DNA of 64,000 nucleotides, taken from contig NZ_CP020660.1 in the NCBI RefSeq assembly GCF_002381345.1, positions 1,426,001 to 1,490,000 of the forward strand. The letters run 5' to 3'. The number at the start of each line of letters is the position of its first letter. The first letter of the stretch is position 1. The notes beneath the pieces were generated by a model. It was given only the letters and a program-made list of their open reading frames with translations. It had not been told where the DNA came from and did not search any database. The stretch comes from Candidatus Enterovibrio altilux (GTDB lineage: Bacteria; Pseudomonadota; Gammaproteobacteria; Enterobacterales; Vibrionaceae). The position numbers and the translations under genes were made by a program. Shown here piece by piece: positions 32,756 to 45,105 of this stretch.

Positions 32756-33117
32756 TCATAGACTTCTTATTAGTATTTCCAACTCTTCGGTTGCTTCCTC
32801 AATGAGATTTTGCAGTTCTCTAGCGTCATCGCTTGCTAAAGGTAATTGCCATTGAACTAGCTTACTATTTGAAGTATGGTTACTAACTAAATTTGTCACA
32901 TATCCGCTCTGCTCAAAATGTAAATGTTTAAACTCTGAGATGTGGCATTGGTCTTTTTCAATTATTTTCACTTCAACCAAACTAATAGGGTTGACTTGAA
33001 CATGCGCGTGGAATTGTTTTGTGCCTTTTGATTGATAGTCTCTATATCTTGCCAACGTGTAATTTTTCTTGAAGCATCTATCCGACTTAAAGTGTAGACA
33101 ACTGTGTGCGTATAGGT
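32756..33117 (-). CDS. hypothetical protein, probably frameshifted
   Basis: I do not recognise this protein. An open frame at 32756-33055 (99 residues, MARYRDYQSKGTKQFHAHVQ at its start, acidic ELQNLIEEATEELEILIRSL at its end) overlaps another frame starting at ATG 33117 (MTYTHTVVYTLSRIDASRKI then TRWQDIE). Amphipathic character continues across both frames, which suggests one protein of about 120 residues broken by a single frameshift near 33050. No domain is recognisable. It could also be a short intact gene starting at 33055. Confidence 0.4.
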
Positions 33118-33244
33118 CATGAAAAAAAGGAAATTTGGAGGAAAAAGTATGAAAAAGCTATCATGCATAAATAAAAATTTTAAAAAATTGTTCTATGAAG
33201 ACTGTGTTTCTTAACTTAGGGTCATGTGTCAATGAAGTGATTAG

Positions 33245-33345
33245 GACTAAAAGATAATACTTACATTCGATAATGTACCAATAACTTTGTTATGCACTTC
33301 TACTAATTTTGAATATCTGATTGCTTTGCTATGGAGTGATTTCAA
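33245..33345 (-). mobile_element. IS1-family transposase tail fragment (second copy)
   Basis: Clearly similar over about 100 bp to 25718-25828. The minus strand reads HSKAIRYSKLVEVHNKVIGT, again like the IS1 InsB C-terminus. No other part of the IS is visible. Confidence 0.5.
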
Positions 33346-33537
33346 GCTAGTGTAGAGGTAAAATTATTCCTCTTAATATGCTGCGCATATTTAATCAACT
33401 TAAAGAGTCAGGTTTAAAAACCTGAAACTTGTCACTTATTAGGAAGGTAAAAATTTGTAATTTTTCAATAGTCTCTTGGACTGTGCATTCATCGCCATTC
33501 ACACTCGCTTTATCAAGTTAAGATTTGAGCTATAAGG

Positions 33538-34304
33538 GGCTCTGTTTCCTAAATCATGGAACTAACTTTTCAATCATCACTTTAAACAGCTAGGCTTACT
33601 TAAATATTCAGGTCTATGAATAAATGTTTTCTACAGAATAACCAACTGGAAGCAGTATAATTAAGTTTTTATTAATAGCGGATCATCAATATTTTAAATT
33701 GATGAAGAAGCCATCCAGCTACGGGATCAAACTAAGCCGGAGAATCATGGAAGATCCTGTTTATTTAGCGACTTAGCTATGATGATGGTTCGCATGGTTA
33801 AATGCGTATTTTCAATGCTATGGAAAGGCTAGCAGGGATTCATGAATATTGTTTTCAAACTTGTTCAATTGTTGTTGTCATGCCCTCACTATTTATGCAT
33901 TTGCAAGTGGGCCAAAATGGTTAACGTTACGTTTAAGACAAAAAAGGAGCCATCCTGTGCTTAGTCGTTGATTTTGCGGGATGCAAAGTCTATGGTCGAG
34001 GCGAATGGAAAGTAAAAAAACATGACACTAATACAAAACGATGAGTCTGGCGAAAGTTGCATTGAGCGGTTAGCCATCCGAAGTTATATGGTTCAAATAA
34101 GCATTGTAAAACGAGGCATGGTTACCATAAACGTTCCCTATAAGAGGCGGCGACGTTTTCAGTCAAAAAAACTACTCAGAAGAATATTGATCTTAAGAGA
34201 TTACAATACTTAGATTAACGCAACTTACGCCATGATAAAAGAGATTGTTTAATAATCAATCATTTTGGAATTGGCTACTTGAACATGAATTAGGAAACAA
34301 GACC
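33538..34304 (+). mobile_element. internally deleted IS903-like element with both ends
   Basis: Left end GGCTCTGTTTCCTAAATCAT at 33538 and right end GAATTAGGAAACAAGACC ending 34304, 767 bp instead of about 1050. About 250 bp of the transposase middle is missing near 34070, joining the LHLAV region directly to the SYQKLYGS region. Not coding-competent, but the ends are good enough to be substrates in trans. Confidence 0.8.
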
Positions 34305-35636
34305 TAATTCAATGCTTATTTGAACCATATAGCTTCTGGTAACTCACCACTAAATCACGCGAATAGCCTCGTTTTTTGAAAATTGCTCTTGTCTGGGTGA
34401 GATTAATGTAATTGCTTGTTTAATGCGTATGGTTTCGTGACATTGTCTGGTGTGGTAAGCACCATCGGCTGATATTTCATTGACTCTTTGGTAGGGACTG
34501 TTTGAACAAGTAGGTAGCCCTTCACCGTCAGGCCATGCTTTTTGCTTGTTATGCGCCTACATCGTAGTCTTTTAAACCGCAAAATCACTGGTTAAGTGTT
34601 GGATGGTTCCTTTAGTCTGAGTTTTGAATGCGACGTTAACCGTTTTGGCTTGCTAATACATGAATAGTAAGGGCATAACAACAGCAGTTGAGTAAGTTTA
34701 GAAATAAAATTAATGAATTCTTGCGCACCTTTCCACAGCATTGAAAACCCGTGTTTAATTATGAAAGCTATCGTAATGGCTAAATAGCTAAATAAACGAG
34801 GTTTTTCATGATTATCTAGTCTATCTGGATCCCATAGCTGAATGGCTTCTTCATCAATCTACAATATTAGTGAACAATGATTGATTAAAGCTTGATTATA
34901 CTGCTGCCAGTTAGTTATTTGGTACTAAGCTTGTCTATAAACCTAAATATTTACGTGAACTTAGCTGCTTAGAGCGTAGATCAATAATTGAGTTTCATGA
35001 TTGAAAAAAATAAATGCATTAGCAAGTGAACTAAAATGGTGAACGTCGCGTTTAAAACGAAGACTAAAGGAACTATCTAGCACTTAGCCGTCGAGTCTGG
35101 TGAAAGTTACATCGAGTGGTAGATATAAGTACGTATGAAATCATTGTTGCTAAGTTAAATGCATCAAATGTGACTGATGATGAAATGCTACCTAACTTGC
35201 TTAAACAGACTGATCAAAGAATTAATGAAATATCAGCCGATAGTGCTTATGACACCAGATAATGTTACGAGATAGTACGTATTAAACGAGCAGTTCTGCT
35301 CATTCCACTAAGGAAAGGAATAACTTTCTGGGAACGAGATTATCTGTGTAATTAAGCGGTCAATTACCATAAGTTATATGGTTCAAGTGAGCATTAAAAA
35401 ATGAGGCATGGCTACCATAAACATTCCCTATCAGAGGCGACAATGTTTTGAGTTAAAAAAACTACTCGGAGGGACATTGAGCCTAAGGGATCACGATGCT
35501 CAGATTAGAGAAACCTCCGCCATGATCAAAGCGCTACATAAGCTGACCGGGCTGGGTATGCTGAAAACAGAGGCGTTTGTATAATCGTGAATTATGTTGG
35601 GATTTACTATATGAACTTGAATTAGGAAACAAAGCC
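34305..35636 (-). mobile_element. IS903-like composite abutting the previous copy
   Basis: The minus-strand copy begins inside the transposase directly after the right end of the previous element. It runs to a degraded left end near 35003. Plus-strand transposase from TGCATTAGCAAGTG continues from about 35005 to a right end at 35636 (GAATTAGGAAACAAAGCC). The join is of the same kind as the other composites but keeps a longer 3' segment. Confidence 0.75.
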
Positions 35637-35658
35637 ACTTAAGCACATAGATATTTGA

Positions 35659-36714
35659 TTACAGCCAGGTTTGACGCGTTACAAACATTGCATCGCCATA
35701 ACTGAAAAAGCGGTAGTTGTTTCCAATTGCTTGTTGATAAGCATTCATTACGTTACCATAACCCGCAAATGATGAAACTAACATGATTAACGTGGATTTC
35801 GGCAAATGAAAGTTAGTTATTAACGCATTCACTAGTTGCCATTTATAGCCAGGGTAGATAAAGATTGTAGTATCGTTAAAAAACGGCTTTAATTCTGTGC
35901 CTTCACTCCTAGAGTGTTGTGCTGCACTTTCAAGAGAACGAACAGACGTTGTACCTACAGCGATCACACGATTACCGCGAACTTTTGCAGCATTTACAGC
36001 ATTCACAACATGTTGCGGTACTTCTGTATATTCCGCATGCATGAGGTGATCATCAACATTGTCGACACGTACTGGTTGAAAGGTGCTCGCTCCAATGTGT
36101 AACGTGACAAATGCAATGTCTACGCCTTTTGATTTAAGCGCCATCATCATGTTGTTATCGAAATGGAGACCTGCAGTTGGAGCAGCAACTGCACCTGGTT
36201 TTTCGTTGTAGACTGTTTGGTAACGTTCTTTATCTGCATTTTCGTTTAGACGATTGATATATGGTGGCAAGGGAATATGACCAATTTGGTTAAGTATATC
36301 TAACACAACTTGTTCACCATTGAATTGAATCTCAAACAAGGTGTCATGACGTGCTATTATTTCTGCTTCATATGCGTTGTTTTCACCCATAAATAATATT
36401 GTTCCAGACTTTGGTGATTTTGACGAACGAACATGTGCAAGAATTATTTTATCATCCAATATGCGTTCCACCAGCACTTCAATTTTACCGCCTGACGCTT
36501 TATGGCCAAACATACGCGCAGGTATAACTCGGGTGTTGTTAAACACCATTAAATCACCAGTCTCAACAAGATCAAGAATATCGGTGAATCGCTTATGGCT
36601 TAATTCGCCCGTATTACCATTCAGTTGCAGCAGACGGCTTGTGGTACGCTCAGGCTGCGGATAAAGTGCGATCAACGAATCTGGAAGATCAAAATGAAAA
36701 TCGGATACTTGCAT
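35659..36714 (-). CDS. queA: tRNA preQ1(34) S-adenosylmethionine ribosyltransferase-isomerase
   Basis: 351 residues from ATG 36714 ([20 protein letters not shown]), matching the family start. The frame is open 19 codons further upstream, but those residues have no family counterpart. Motifs: [18 protein letters not shown] near 55, [14 protein letters not shown] near 180, [20 protein letters not shown] near 200, [10 protein letters not shown] near 265. It transfers the ribosyl of SAM to preQ1 in tRNA, toward queuosine. The usual partner tgt is not adjacent. Intact. Confidence 0.95.
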   Translation of the reverse strand: MQVSDFHFDLPDSLIALYPQPERTTSRLLQLNGNTGELSHKRFTDILDLVETGDLMVFNNTRVIPARMFGHKASGGKIEVLVERILDDKIILAHVRSSKSPKSGTILFMGENNAYEAEIIARHDTLFEIQFNGEQVVLDILNQIGHIPLPPYINRLNENADKERYQTVYNEKPGAVAAPTAGLHFDNNMMMALKSKGVDIAFVTLHIGASTFQPVRVDNVDDHLMHAEYTEVPQHVVNAVNAAKVRGNRVIAVGTTSVRSLESAAQHSRSEGTELKPFFNDTTIFIYPGYKWQLVNALITNFHLPKSTLIMLVSSFAGYGNVMNAYQQAIGNNYRFFSYGDAMFVTRQTWL

Positions 36715-36952
36715 TGAAAAATTCCATTCTGATTGTGTATTCAATCGGTTATTTTTAGCGTAAAATTCCAATTTTTAGGGGATATTATTATAGCTACCAT
36801 TGACACTAGATATTATTTTTACCAGCATAGAGAATGAGTATATTATATTAACTGAATCTATTAAATACATAATCCTAATCTTAAATATTCGCTAGTATAG
36901 GCTTCATCGTTGCCAGATTAAGCCGGATGGAGCGGTATTACAGTATTTGTGG

Positions 36953-38074
36953 GGTTTGGTTTTCTAATCCGTGTTCAGATAGACAATCCTTACATGATGA
37001 ACGATTAGACGATCGCTTTTGTGTTAGGCATACTTAACTCTGTCAGCTTATTTGATGCTTTTACCATGGTGTAGGTTCTACCAACCTGAGAATTGTAATT
37101 TCTTAAACTCAATGTTCATCTGCGTAGTTTTTTGATTCAAAACATTGTTGTCTCTGACAATGAAGCTTTTTAATAACTATCTTTCATTTTTAAATGCTGA
37201 TTTGAATTGGTTTTGTTTACTGAATCAGAGAACTAAATGATTAAGTTACGTTCTAAATAGCTAGATGCGCTTAAATATTGAGTTCTATGAAGAAGCCTAG
37301 CCGATAAAACAATTAACTGGAAGCAGTATAATCAAATTTTAGCAATCGTGGCTTACTAATATTTTGAATTGATGAAGACGCCATACAGCTATGGAATCAA
37401 ACGGAGCAAGATAATGCTAGGAGGCTTCATTTATTGAGTAACTCAGCCATTACGACGGGACTGATGGTTAAATGTATATTCTCAATACCATCGAGAGGTC
37501 TGCAAGGATTAATTAATTTTATTTTTAAACTTGCTCAACTACTGTTATCATGCCCTCACTATTCTTGCATTAGCAAGCGAGCCAAAATTTAACGTCACGT
37601 TCATGACGAAGAATAAAGGAATCGTTGAGTACTTAGCCATTGATTTTACGAGTTTAAAGTCTACGGTGAAGGCGAATGGAGAAGAAAAAAGCATGGCACT
37701 GATGAAAAACAGCGAGTCTGATGCAAGTGACATTTCGCGGTAGATATAAGTACGCATGAGATCATTGTTGCTGAGTTAAGTACATCAAATGTGACTGAAG
37801 GTGAAGCGCTACTTAACCTGCATAAACAGCCCGCCGAAAAATTAATGAAATATCAGGAAACGGAACTTATGACACCAGACAATGTGTCGAGTTAAACAAT
37901 TACTAGGAGGGACATTGAGCTTAAGGGATCACAACACCCAGATTGGTGAAACTTACGCTATGATAAAAGTATTCAATAAGCTGATAGGGCTAGGTATGTC
38001 TAACACGAAAATAAGCGTCTAACAGCTAACCATATTGGGATCTGCTATCTGCACTGGTATTAGGAAACCAAGCT
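36953..38074 (+). mobile_element. IS903-like composite, right ends outward
   Basis: A 256-bp minus-strand right-end fragment (36953-37208) is followed directly by a plus-strand left end at 37209 (GGTTTTGTTTACTGAATCAG) and a broken copy that ends with a right end at 38074. Open piece 37531-37743 covers the first catalytic Asp region out of context. The retained 3' fragment is slightly longer than in the standard join. Confidence 0.75.
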
Positions 38075-38084
38075 CATTGTAATA

Positions 38085-39815
38085 CTACATACGCTCAAGT
38101 GTTTTGATCCCAAGCAGAGCTAGACTTTGTTTAATTGTTTTCGCGGTAAGTGCAGCTAGTTTTAAGCGGCTTTGTTTTATTGCACCTTCTGCATTAAGCA
38201 CAGGAAAAGCTTCATAAAAACTAGAAAATATACCAGTTAATTCAAGCAAATAACCACACATTATATGTGGCTGTCCATCGCGTGCTACAGACTGAACAGC
38301 TTCTTCAAATTGAAGAAGTTTAGAAACAAGAATTTTTTCTTTATCGTTAACTATCTGTATGTCTCCTTCAATTGCGCTGGGGTTAATATTAGCTTTTTTA
38401 AAAATAGAAGTAACACGAGTATAAGCGTATTGCATGTAAGGTGCAGTGTTGCCATCGAATGCCAGCATGTTATCCCAGTCAAAAATGTAATCTGTAGCTC
38501 GGTGCTTAGATAGTTCTGAGTATTTAACTGCAGCCATTGCTACTGTTTCCGCAATGTTTTCTTTTTCTTCTGCAGACAAGCCTGAATTTTTTTTTTCCAT
38601 TAGTTTGTTCGCTCTGATTTTTGCTTCATCTAATAAATCCGCAAGACGAATAGTGCCACCAGCTCGGGTTTTGAATGGACGACCATCCTTACCTAGCATC
38701 ATACCAAATGCGTGATGCTCAAGGCTTACTGAATCTGGTACGTAACCAGCTTGACGAACAATTGTCCATGCTTGCATCAGGTGCTGGTGTTGACGAGAAT
38801 CGATGAAGTAAAGAATACGATCTGCGCTTAGTACCTCGTAGCGATATTTAGCACATGCAATATCTGTAGTGGTGTATAGAAAACCTCCGTCGCGCTTTTG
38901 AATGATTACACCCATAGGCTCGCCATTTTTATTCTTGTATTTTTCAAGGAATACAACCAATGCCCCGTCACTCTCTACCGCGAGGCCTTTCTCTTTTAGG
39001 TCCGAAACAATATTAGTGAGCATGCCATTGTACATGCTTTCACCCATCGTGTTTTCATTCGTCAAAGATACGTTTAGGCGGTCATAGTTGCGTTGATTTT
39101 GTTCAAGAGTAATCTTAACTAGTGTTTTCCATTTTTTTTTGCAGTAATCATCACCGCTTTGTAGGCGAACAACATAATCACGTGCTTTTTTTGCAAATTC
39201 ATCATCTTCATTGTAGAGCTTTTTAGACTCGCGGTAGAAACCTTCGATGTCACTGAGATCCATAGAAATATTAATGCCTTGGACTTCATGACGCTCCAAG
39301 TTGGCGATCAACATGCCAAACTGTGTACCCCAATCACCTAAGTGGTTAGCTCGGATAACATTGTGACCTAAAAATTCTAATGTGCGCACAACCGCATCAC
39401 CAATGATGGTTGAACGCAAGTGACCAACGTGCATTTCTTTTGCTACATTTGGTGCGGAGTAATCCACAACGATGTTTTGTTTTTCTACTTTTGTTACGCC
39501 CAAGCGACTATCTGCTAATGCAGCATCGGCTTGAGAAGCTAACCACTCTGTATCTAAAAATATATTGATGAAACCAGGGCCAGCAATTTCAATTTTAGAT
39601 GCAATTCCATCAAGGTCCAATACGCTTAGCACTTTTTGTGCAAATTTATATGAGTTGTCACCAAATTTTTTAGCAATACCCATGATGCCGTTCGCTTGAT
39701 AATCACCGAATTGCGGCTTTGCTGATTGACGAACAGCAGCTGAGCTGCCTTCTGGTGCACCGGCTTTCACCATAGCTACCGAGACTTTCGTATTGAGCAG
39801 GGCTTGAATATTCAC
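38085..39815 (-). CDS. argS: arginyl-tRNA synthetase
   Basis: 576 residues (E. coli 577). An N-terminal tRNA-binding domain (about 1-115) is followed by the class I catalytic core with the HIGH-like motif in [20 protein letters not shown] near 125-135 and the flexible loop [13 protein letters not shown] near 380, the ArgRS counterpart of KMSKS. A C-terminal anticodon-binding domain ends [10 protein letters not shown]. It charges tRNA-Arg in the cytoplasm. Flanked on both sides by IS composites but intact. Confidence 0.97.
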   Translation of the reverse strand: MNIQALLNTKVSVAMVKAGAPEGSSAAVRQSAKPQFGDYQANGIMGIAKKFGDNSYKFAQKVLSVLDLDGIASKIEIAGPGFINIFLDTEWLASQADAALADSRLGVTKVEKQNIVVDYSAPNVAKEMHVGHLRSTIIGDAVVRTLEFLGHNVIRANHLGDWGTQFGMLIANLERHEVQGINISMDLSDIEGFYRESKKLYNEDDEFAKKARDYVVRLQSGDDYCKKKWKTLVKITLEQNQRNYDRLNVSLTNENTMGESMYNGMLTNIVSDLKEKGLAVESDGALVVFLEKYKNKNGEPMGVIIQKRDGGFLYTTTDIACAKYRYEVLSADRILYFIDSRQHQHLMQAWTIVRQAGYVPDSVSLEHHAFGMMLGKDGRPFKTRAGGTIRLADLLDEAKIRANKLMEKKNSGLSAEEKENIAETVAMAAVKYSELSKHRATDYIFDWDNMLAFDGNTAPYMQYAYTRVTSIFKKANINPSAIEGDIQIVNDKEKILVSKLLQFEEAVQSVARDGQPHIMCGYLLELTGIFSSFYEAFPVLNAEGAIKQSRLKLAALTAKTIKQSLALLGIKTLERM

Positions 39816-39967
39816 TTATTTACCTTAATTCTGATACTAGATTCCACTGTGTGATATCGAATCACGACTGTGAGCTTATCGAATGATTTTATCACTAAGT
39901 ACTCCACACTATTTTATAGTGTACATTGATTAATATAAAAGTATCCACAAATGGTTGTAGTTTGAAA

Positions 39968-41223
39968 TAGCTTTGTTTTTTCATTCGCATTTGGACAGAG
40001 AATCCTAACGTGATTCACTATGAGATAATCGTTTGCGTGTTAAGTATACTTAGGCCTGTTAGCTTATTTAACGCTTCTACCATCGCGTAGGTTTCACTAA
40101 TCTGAGCATTGTGCTCTCTTAGGCTCAATGTCTCTCCGAGTAGTTTATTGACTCTAACTATTGCTGTTTTTGCTAGGAAATATTTATGAGAATTAACTTT
40201 ATTTCCTAAGTAAGGGAACTAAATTTTAAATGAATACTTTAAACAGCTAGGCTATTTAAAGTATTCATTTTATGAAAAATTTTGTTACAAACAACTAACT
40301 GGAAGTAGTATAATTAAGTTTTAATCAATTGTGGCTCGCTAATATTTTAGATTGATGAAGAAGTCATGCAACTATGGAATCAAATTAAGCTGGGTAATCA
40401 TGGAAGACCTCGTTGATTTAGTTGCTTAGCCATGACGGAGGTTTTCATGGTGCCATGTGCATGTTCAATGCCGCTGTGAGGTCTGCAAGGGTTCATCAGT
40501 TTTATTTCCAACTTTACTCAACTGTCACTGTCATGCCCTAGCAAGCTAAGTAATACAGTTAATGTTGCATTTAAAACTAAGACTAAAGGAACTATACAGT
40601 ACTTATCCATTGACTCTGCGGGGTTCAACGTCTGTGGTGGCGACGAATAGTAAGTAAAAAATTATGGATTGAGGGGGAGTGACGAGTCTGGCGCAGTTAC
40701 ACTTAACCGTAGGTATAACTACGTGTAAAATCATTGCTGTTGAGTTAAGTGCATAAGAGGTAACTGACGATGCAGTGTTATCTAATTTACTCAAGCAGAC
40801 CCGTCGAAAAAGTAATAAATATCCGGCGATGGATCTTACGACATCAGACAATATTACGAACCCGTTTGCATTAGACGCGGGGTTTCACTTATCGCACCAA
40901 GAAAAGGAACAACTTTTGGAAACGAGGTATCCGTGTAATTTAGTGATTAGTTACGGAAAAGTTATACAGTTCCAATCAGCATCGTAAAATGAGGTATGGT
41001 CACCATAATCTCTCTTTATTAGAGATGGCAATGTTTTGAGTCAAAACGCTCCTGGAAGGGGCATTAAGCTTAAGAGATTACAATGCTTAGATTAGCGAAA
41101 CTTCCGGTATGATACAAACGTTAAATAAGTTGATAGGGTTAGGTATGCCTAAAATAAAAGCGATTATTTAATTTTTAATCATTTTGAAATTTGTTATCTG
41201 AACGCAAAGTGAGAGACAAAGCC
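39968..41223 (+). mobile_element. IS903-like composite, right ends outward
   Basis: A minus-strand right-end fragment starts at 39968 (AGCTTTGTTTTTTCATTCG) and stops at TTTATGAGAATT, directly joined near 40196 to a plus-strand left end (AACTTTATTTCCTAAG). This is exactly the reverse complement of the join at 11120 and 16340. The plus-strand copy ends in a right end at 41223. Transposase frame broken throughout. Confidence 0.85.
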
Positions 41224-41408
41224 CGCAACAGAGGCTTCTATTGATAGTTTTACTATTGCATTATTTGTTGTCGTGTTTGTAAAAAATAACACGTGAACCT
41301 TTTTGTTTAGGTGTGCTAAACACGTATATTAAGGTAGCTTATGGTGGTTTCGTGGTTGTTTTTTCGTTATTCTTAGAGTACGAAAAATAAAGGATCCCAG
41401 AAGGTCAG

Positions 41409-42692
41409 ATGGAGCAATTAACGTTACAACCCATTTCTAAGGTTAACGGAACCGTTAATCTCCCTGGTTCTAAAAGTATTTCTAACCGTGCACTGTTATT
41501 AGCTGCCCTATCGAAAGGCACCACTTGCTTAACCAACCTTCTTGACAGTGATGATATTCGTCATATGCTGAAAGCACTGGCAAAGCTGGATGTCAAATAC
41601 CATCTTTCCGACGACAAAACTGAGTGCAAAATTGAAGGTTTAGGTGGTGCATTTAATACATCCAAGTCAATGGAATTATTCCTTGGAAATGCGGGAACCG
41701 TTATGCGCCCACTGACTGCTATTTTGTGTCTAGGTCAAGGTGAGTATATTCTCACTGGTGATTCACGAATGAAAAAACGGCCAATCGGTCATTTGGTTGA
41801 TGCTCTTAAAGCTGTAGGGGCTAATGTTATCTATCTTGAAAATGAGCATTACCCATCATTAAAAATTGTAGGTAAAAGCATTTCTGGGGGTAGCATTGAA
41901 GTTGATGGCTCTATCTCAAGTCAATTTTTAACGGCCTTTCTCATGACAGCACCTTTATTTGATGGGGATACGGAAATCCATGTCAAAGGTGATTTGGTAT
42001 CAAAACCTTATATTGATATCACGCTGCATATCATGGCGCAGTTTGGGGTTAACGTAGAAAATCACAATTACAAAGTATTTCAGTTGCAAGGTAACCAGAC
42101 TTACTTGGCGCCTGGTGGTTTCTTCATTGAAGGTGATGCATCATCAGCATCTTATTTCCTTGCTGCTGGTGCCATTAAAGGTGGTGAAGTTAAAGTGACA
42201 GGTATTGGTAAAAATAGCATCCAAGGTGATGTGAGATTTGCTGATGCACTGGCAGAGATGGGTGCAAAAATAGAGTGGAGTGATGATTATATTGTGGTCC
42301 GTTGTGGAGAGTTAAAGGCGGTTGAGTTAGATTGCAACCATATTCCTGATGCAGCAATGACCATGGCTACCACTGCATTATTTGCGAAAGGAACCACAGT
42401 TATTCGTAATGTTTACAATTGGCGTATAAAGGAAACCGACCGATTGTCTGCGATGGCGACTGAACTCCGTAAAGTGGGTGCAGTGGTTGAAGAAGGCGAA
42501 GATTACATAACTATCACACTTATAGATAATGTAAAGCATGCGATCATTAATACTTACGATGATCATCGCATGGCGATGTGCTTTTCGTTAGTTGCATTAA
42601 GTGATACACCTGTAACAATCAATGATCCAGCATGCACATCGAAAACTTTTCCAGGTTACTTTGAAAAGCTTGAAAGCTTAGCGGAAAGATAA
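41409..42692 (+). CDS. aroA: 3-phosphoshikimate 1-carboxyvinyltransferase (EPSP synthase)
   Basis: 427 residues, standard length. Motifs: [20 protein letters not shown] at 20-40, [17 protein letters not shown] near 92-105, [16 protein letters not shown] near 165, and [20 protein letters not shown] near 340. It joins shikimate-3-phosphate and PEP in aromatic amino-acid (and chorismate, hence menaquinone) synthesis. A good AGAAGG precedes the ATG. Isolated from its usual neighbours by IS remnants on both sides. Confidence 0.97.
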   Translation: MEQLTLQPISKVNGTVNLPGSKSISNRALLLAALSKGTTCLTNLLDSDDIRHMLKALAKLDVKYHLSDDKTECKIEGLGGAFNTSKSMELFLGNAGTVMRPLTAILCLGQGEYILTGDSRMKKRPIGHLVDALKAVGANVIYLENEHYPSLKIVGKSISGGSIEVDGSISSQFLTAFLMTAPLFDGDTEIHVKGDLVSKPYIDITLHIMAQFGVNVENHNYKVFQLQGNQTYLAPGGFFIEGDASSASYFLAAGAIKGGEVKVTGIGKNSIQGDVRFADALAEMGAKIEWSDDYIVVRCGELKAVELDCNHIPDAAMTMATTALFAKGTTVIRNVYNWRIKETDRLSAMATELRKVGAVVEEGEDYITITLIDNVKHAIINTYDDHRMAMCFSLVALSDTPVTINDPACTSKTFPGYFEKLESLAER

Positions 42693-42831
42693 TCAAACAT
42701 CATTTTTAAATGCTGAAAATAGGCAGGGTAATACCTCACTTATTTTTTGTTTCAACTCTCCTATATGCTCAATGAACTTGAAGATACAGACTTGGGATCC
42801 TGAAATTGATTTTTATGCAGGATTTTAAAGG

Positions 42832-43345
42832 ACGGAGTTTCCTAAATAAGGGAACTAAATTTTCAGTCACATTTTAAACAGTTAAGCTTACTTAAATATT
42901 CAGGCTATGAATAGTTTTGCTACAAGACAATTAACTGGGAGCAGTATAATCAAGCGTGGCTCGCTAACATTCTGGATTGATGAAGAAGCTATTCAGCTAT
43001 GGAATTATACTAAGCCGGGCAAGCATGGGAGACCTCGTTTACTTAGTGACTGAGCTATGGATTCTACGGGTTCAAAGTCTACGGTAGAGTGTTACTTAAT
43101 TTATTTAAACAAACTTGTTGAAAAAATAATAAAATATTAGCCGATAGTGCTTACGATACCAAAAAGTGTTACGAACCAGTGCGTATTCAACAAGCGGCTC
43201 CATTCATTCATCAAAAAAAGCGCCGTTTGAAAGCGAGACTAACCGCGTAATATAGGGGTCAGTTATCAGAAGTTATGCGGTTAACATAAGCATTGGGAAA
43301 TGAAACATGGTAATCAGAAATGCTTTCTAGCAGAGATAGCAAGAT
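42832..43345 (+). mobile_element. IS903-like remnant, deleted and lacking right end
   Basis: Left end at about 42832 (GGAGTTTCCTAAATAAGG). Two large internal deletions: one joins the start of the transposase to the DSTG region near 43055, and another removes the DG region near 43095. The copy stops at GCAGAGATAGCAAGATC without a right end. Confidence 0.7.
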
Positions 43346-43377
43346 CACACATAATCAAAATGTTGATCTTGCTATCT
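43334..43377. repeat. 14-bp-arm palindrome at the broken end of an IS copy
   Basis: Exact arms 43334-43347 and 43364-43377 (AGATAGCAAGATCA) around a 16-base loop. The left arm is the truncated transposase sequence. The right arm is its inverted copy just beyond the break, so it may record the event that truncated the IS. Confidence 0.6.
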
Positions 43378-43467
43378 TACAATTATTCTTAGTTGTGTGA
43401 CATAACGAACCAGCAGTATAAAAAATATTTAAATTTATCAAAGCCATAAAAAGTTAGGAGTGAAAGA

Positions 43468-43812
43468 GTGATCATAAAAAAATTTTATTACATCATTTAG
43501 TGGTGTCTGTTATCAATTGTATTGCTTCTTGTTGGCGCTGTTAACCCTGCTGATATGTTTGCAGAAGCTATTATTGAACTTATTGCACCTGTTGGTTCTT
43601 TCTGCTTCGCAGGAGAAGAATCTGTTTCAGCAGCTGTGGTATCATCATTAGGTTCATGTAAAGGTGCTTGGGAACCAGCGCATAGCCCTATGTAAAATGT
43701 GCTAATTAGTCATGTGTTAAATGATTTTAATGGTATTCTTGTAAAAGGGACCTGCATGGACTGCTCTAACGACGAAATTATCTCGACGCTTGATCATATG
43801 CTTTCACTTTAG
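43468..43812 (+). pseudogene. cytochrome c5 pseudogene
   Basis: After GTG 43468 and an early stop, the frame reads VNPADMFAEAIIELIAPVGS, then FCFAGEESVSAAVVSSLGSC, which matches the start of mature Vibrio-type cytochrome c5. The CxxCH heme segment is then deleted: the reading jumps to KGAWEPAHSPM-stop. It continues out of frame as LNDFNGILVKGTCMDCSNDE and ISTLDHMLSL, the conserved c5 C-terminus with its second Cys pair. Without the heme-binding site it cannot be a cytochrome. Confidence 0.8.
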
Positions 43813-44244
43813 GATGAATTGATCTTTGTCGTACTTGCTATAAGCAATGCTCCTTCGTAAGTAGCACAAAACTTTGTTAGTTATGGTATGCATGAAAATG
43901 TAGATTGTATAAAATCATTACGTATTTATTTGGCTATTGTGGAATAAAACATGCAATATACTTTCCAATCATTTATCCGGATTCAAAATTATATCGTGGT
44001 GTACCTATGGTTTTAATGTATACGATATTCTTCCCGAGAATAAACACATTGTTGATAAATTTTATATTTAACGCATTGAGAAAAAGAACTTGTCCATTCA
44101 TCATTCATTTGAAACTACTGAATAAGAAAATAGAAGATATTCAAAATTAATGTCAATGGATGACAATGTCATTAATATATGCATTAAATGTAACTATTAC
44201 TTTTAAAGTATAATCAATGTATTGAATACATAACTACTTTGACG
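43813..44244 (+). other. unassigned stretch, possibly a decayed gene
   Basis: The plus strand has discontinuous coding-like pieces (HENVDCIKSLRIYLAIVE; PDSKLYRGVPMVLM; YDILPENKHIVDKFYI then RIEKKN in another frame) up to about 44150. I cannot match them to a family. The frame switching suggests a pseudogene rather than the 81-residue open frame at 43905-44150 being real. Confidence 0.3.
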
Positions 44245-45105
44245 AGCTTGATTCCTTAAATCAGGGACTCAATTGTTAATTTATGTTCCAAGCAGTTAGG
44301 TCACGTAAATATTCAGGTCTATGAATAATTTTCGCTACAAAATAACTAACTGGAAACAATATAAACAAGTTTTAATCAATCGTGATTAACTAACGTTTTG
44401 GATTGATTAAAAAGCTATTCATGCATTAGCAAGCGCGCCAAAACGGTTAACGCCGCGCTCAAGACGGAGAATAAAGGAGTATCCAGTACTGAACTATTGA
44501 TTCTATGGGGCTCAAAGTCTACGGTGAAGGAAAATGAAAAATAGAAAAAGCATCGTACTTATGGGAAACGGTGAGTTTGGCACAAGTTACATTTAGAGGT
44601 ATATATAAATGCACATGAAATCATTGCTGCTGAGTTAAGTGCATCAAATGTGACTGACGGTGAAGTTCTACCTAACTTATGCAAACAAATGAGTTGAAAA
44701 AACAATGAAATATCAGCTGATGGTGCTGACGACACCAAGTAATGTTGTGAAACCGTCGTATTAAACGAGTGGTTCCATTCATACCACCTAAAAAATAATT
44801 TTTTGAAATCAAGGTTGTATGCGTAATTTAGCGGCTAGTTACCTGAAGTTATAAGGTTCCAGTCAGCATTAAAAACTAGGTATGGTGACCATCAACGTTC
44901 CCTATCAGAGATGGCCATGTTTCAAGTTAAAAAACTACTGGAAGAACATGAAACCTAAAGAATTATAATGCTTAACTCAGTGAGCTCTATGGCATAATAA
45001 AAGCGATAAATAAGCCAATTGGACTAAGTATGCCTAACACGAAAGCGATTATCTAACAGCGAATCATATTGAATTTTACTACCTTATGCATTAGAACCTA
45101 AAAAG
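44245..45105 (+). mobile_element. IS903-like remnant with both degraded ends
   Basis: Left end near 44245 (AGCTTGATTCCTTAAATCAG), right end near 45105 (TTAGAACCTAAAAAGC). Part of the 5' region (RGSLTF to the middle of the copy) is deleted near 44415. Stops and frameshifts throughout. Confidence 0.75.

Noticed and set aside
16395-44885. Repeated GGTTCAAATC-like boxes resembling tRNA T-loops
   Set aside because: They encode YGSNQ of the IS transposase; no cloverleaf or acceptor stem surrounds them. I found no tRNA or rRNA in the window.
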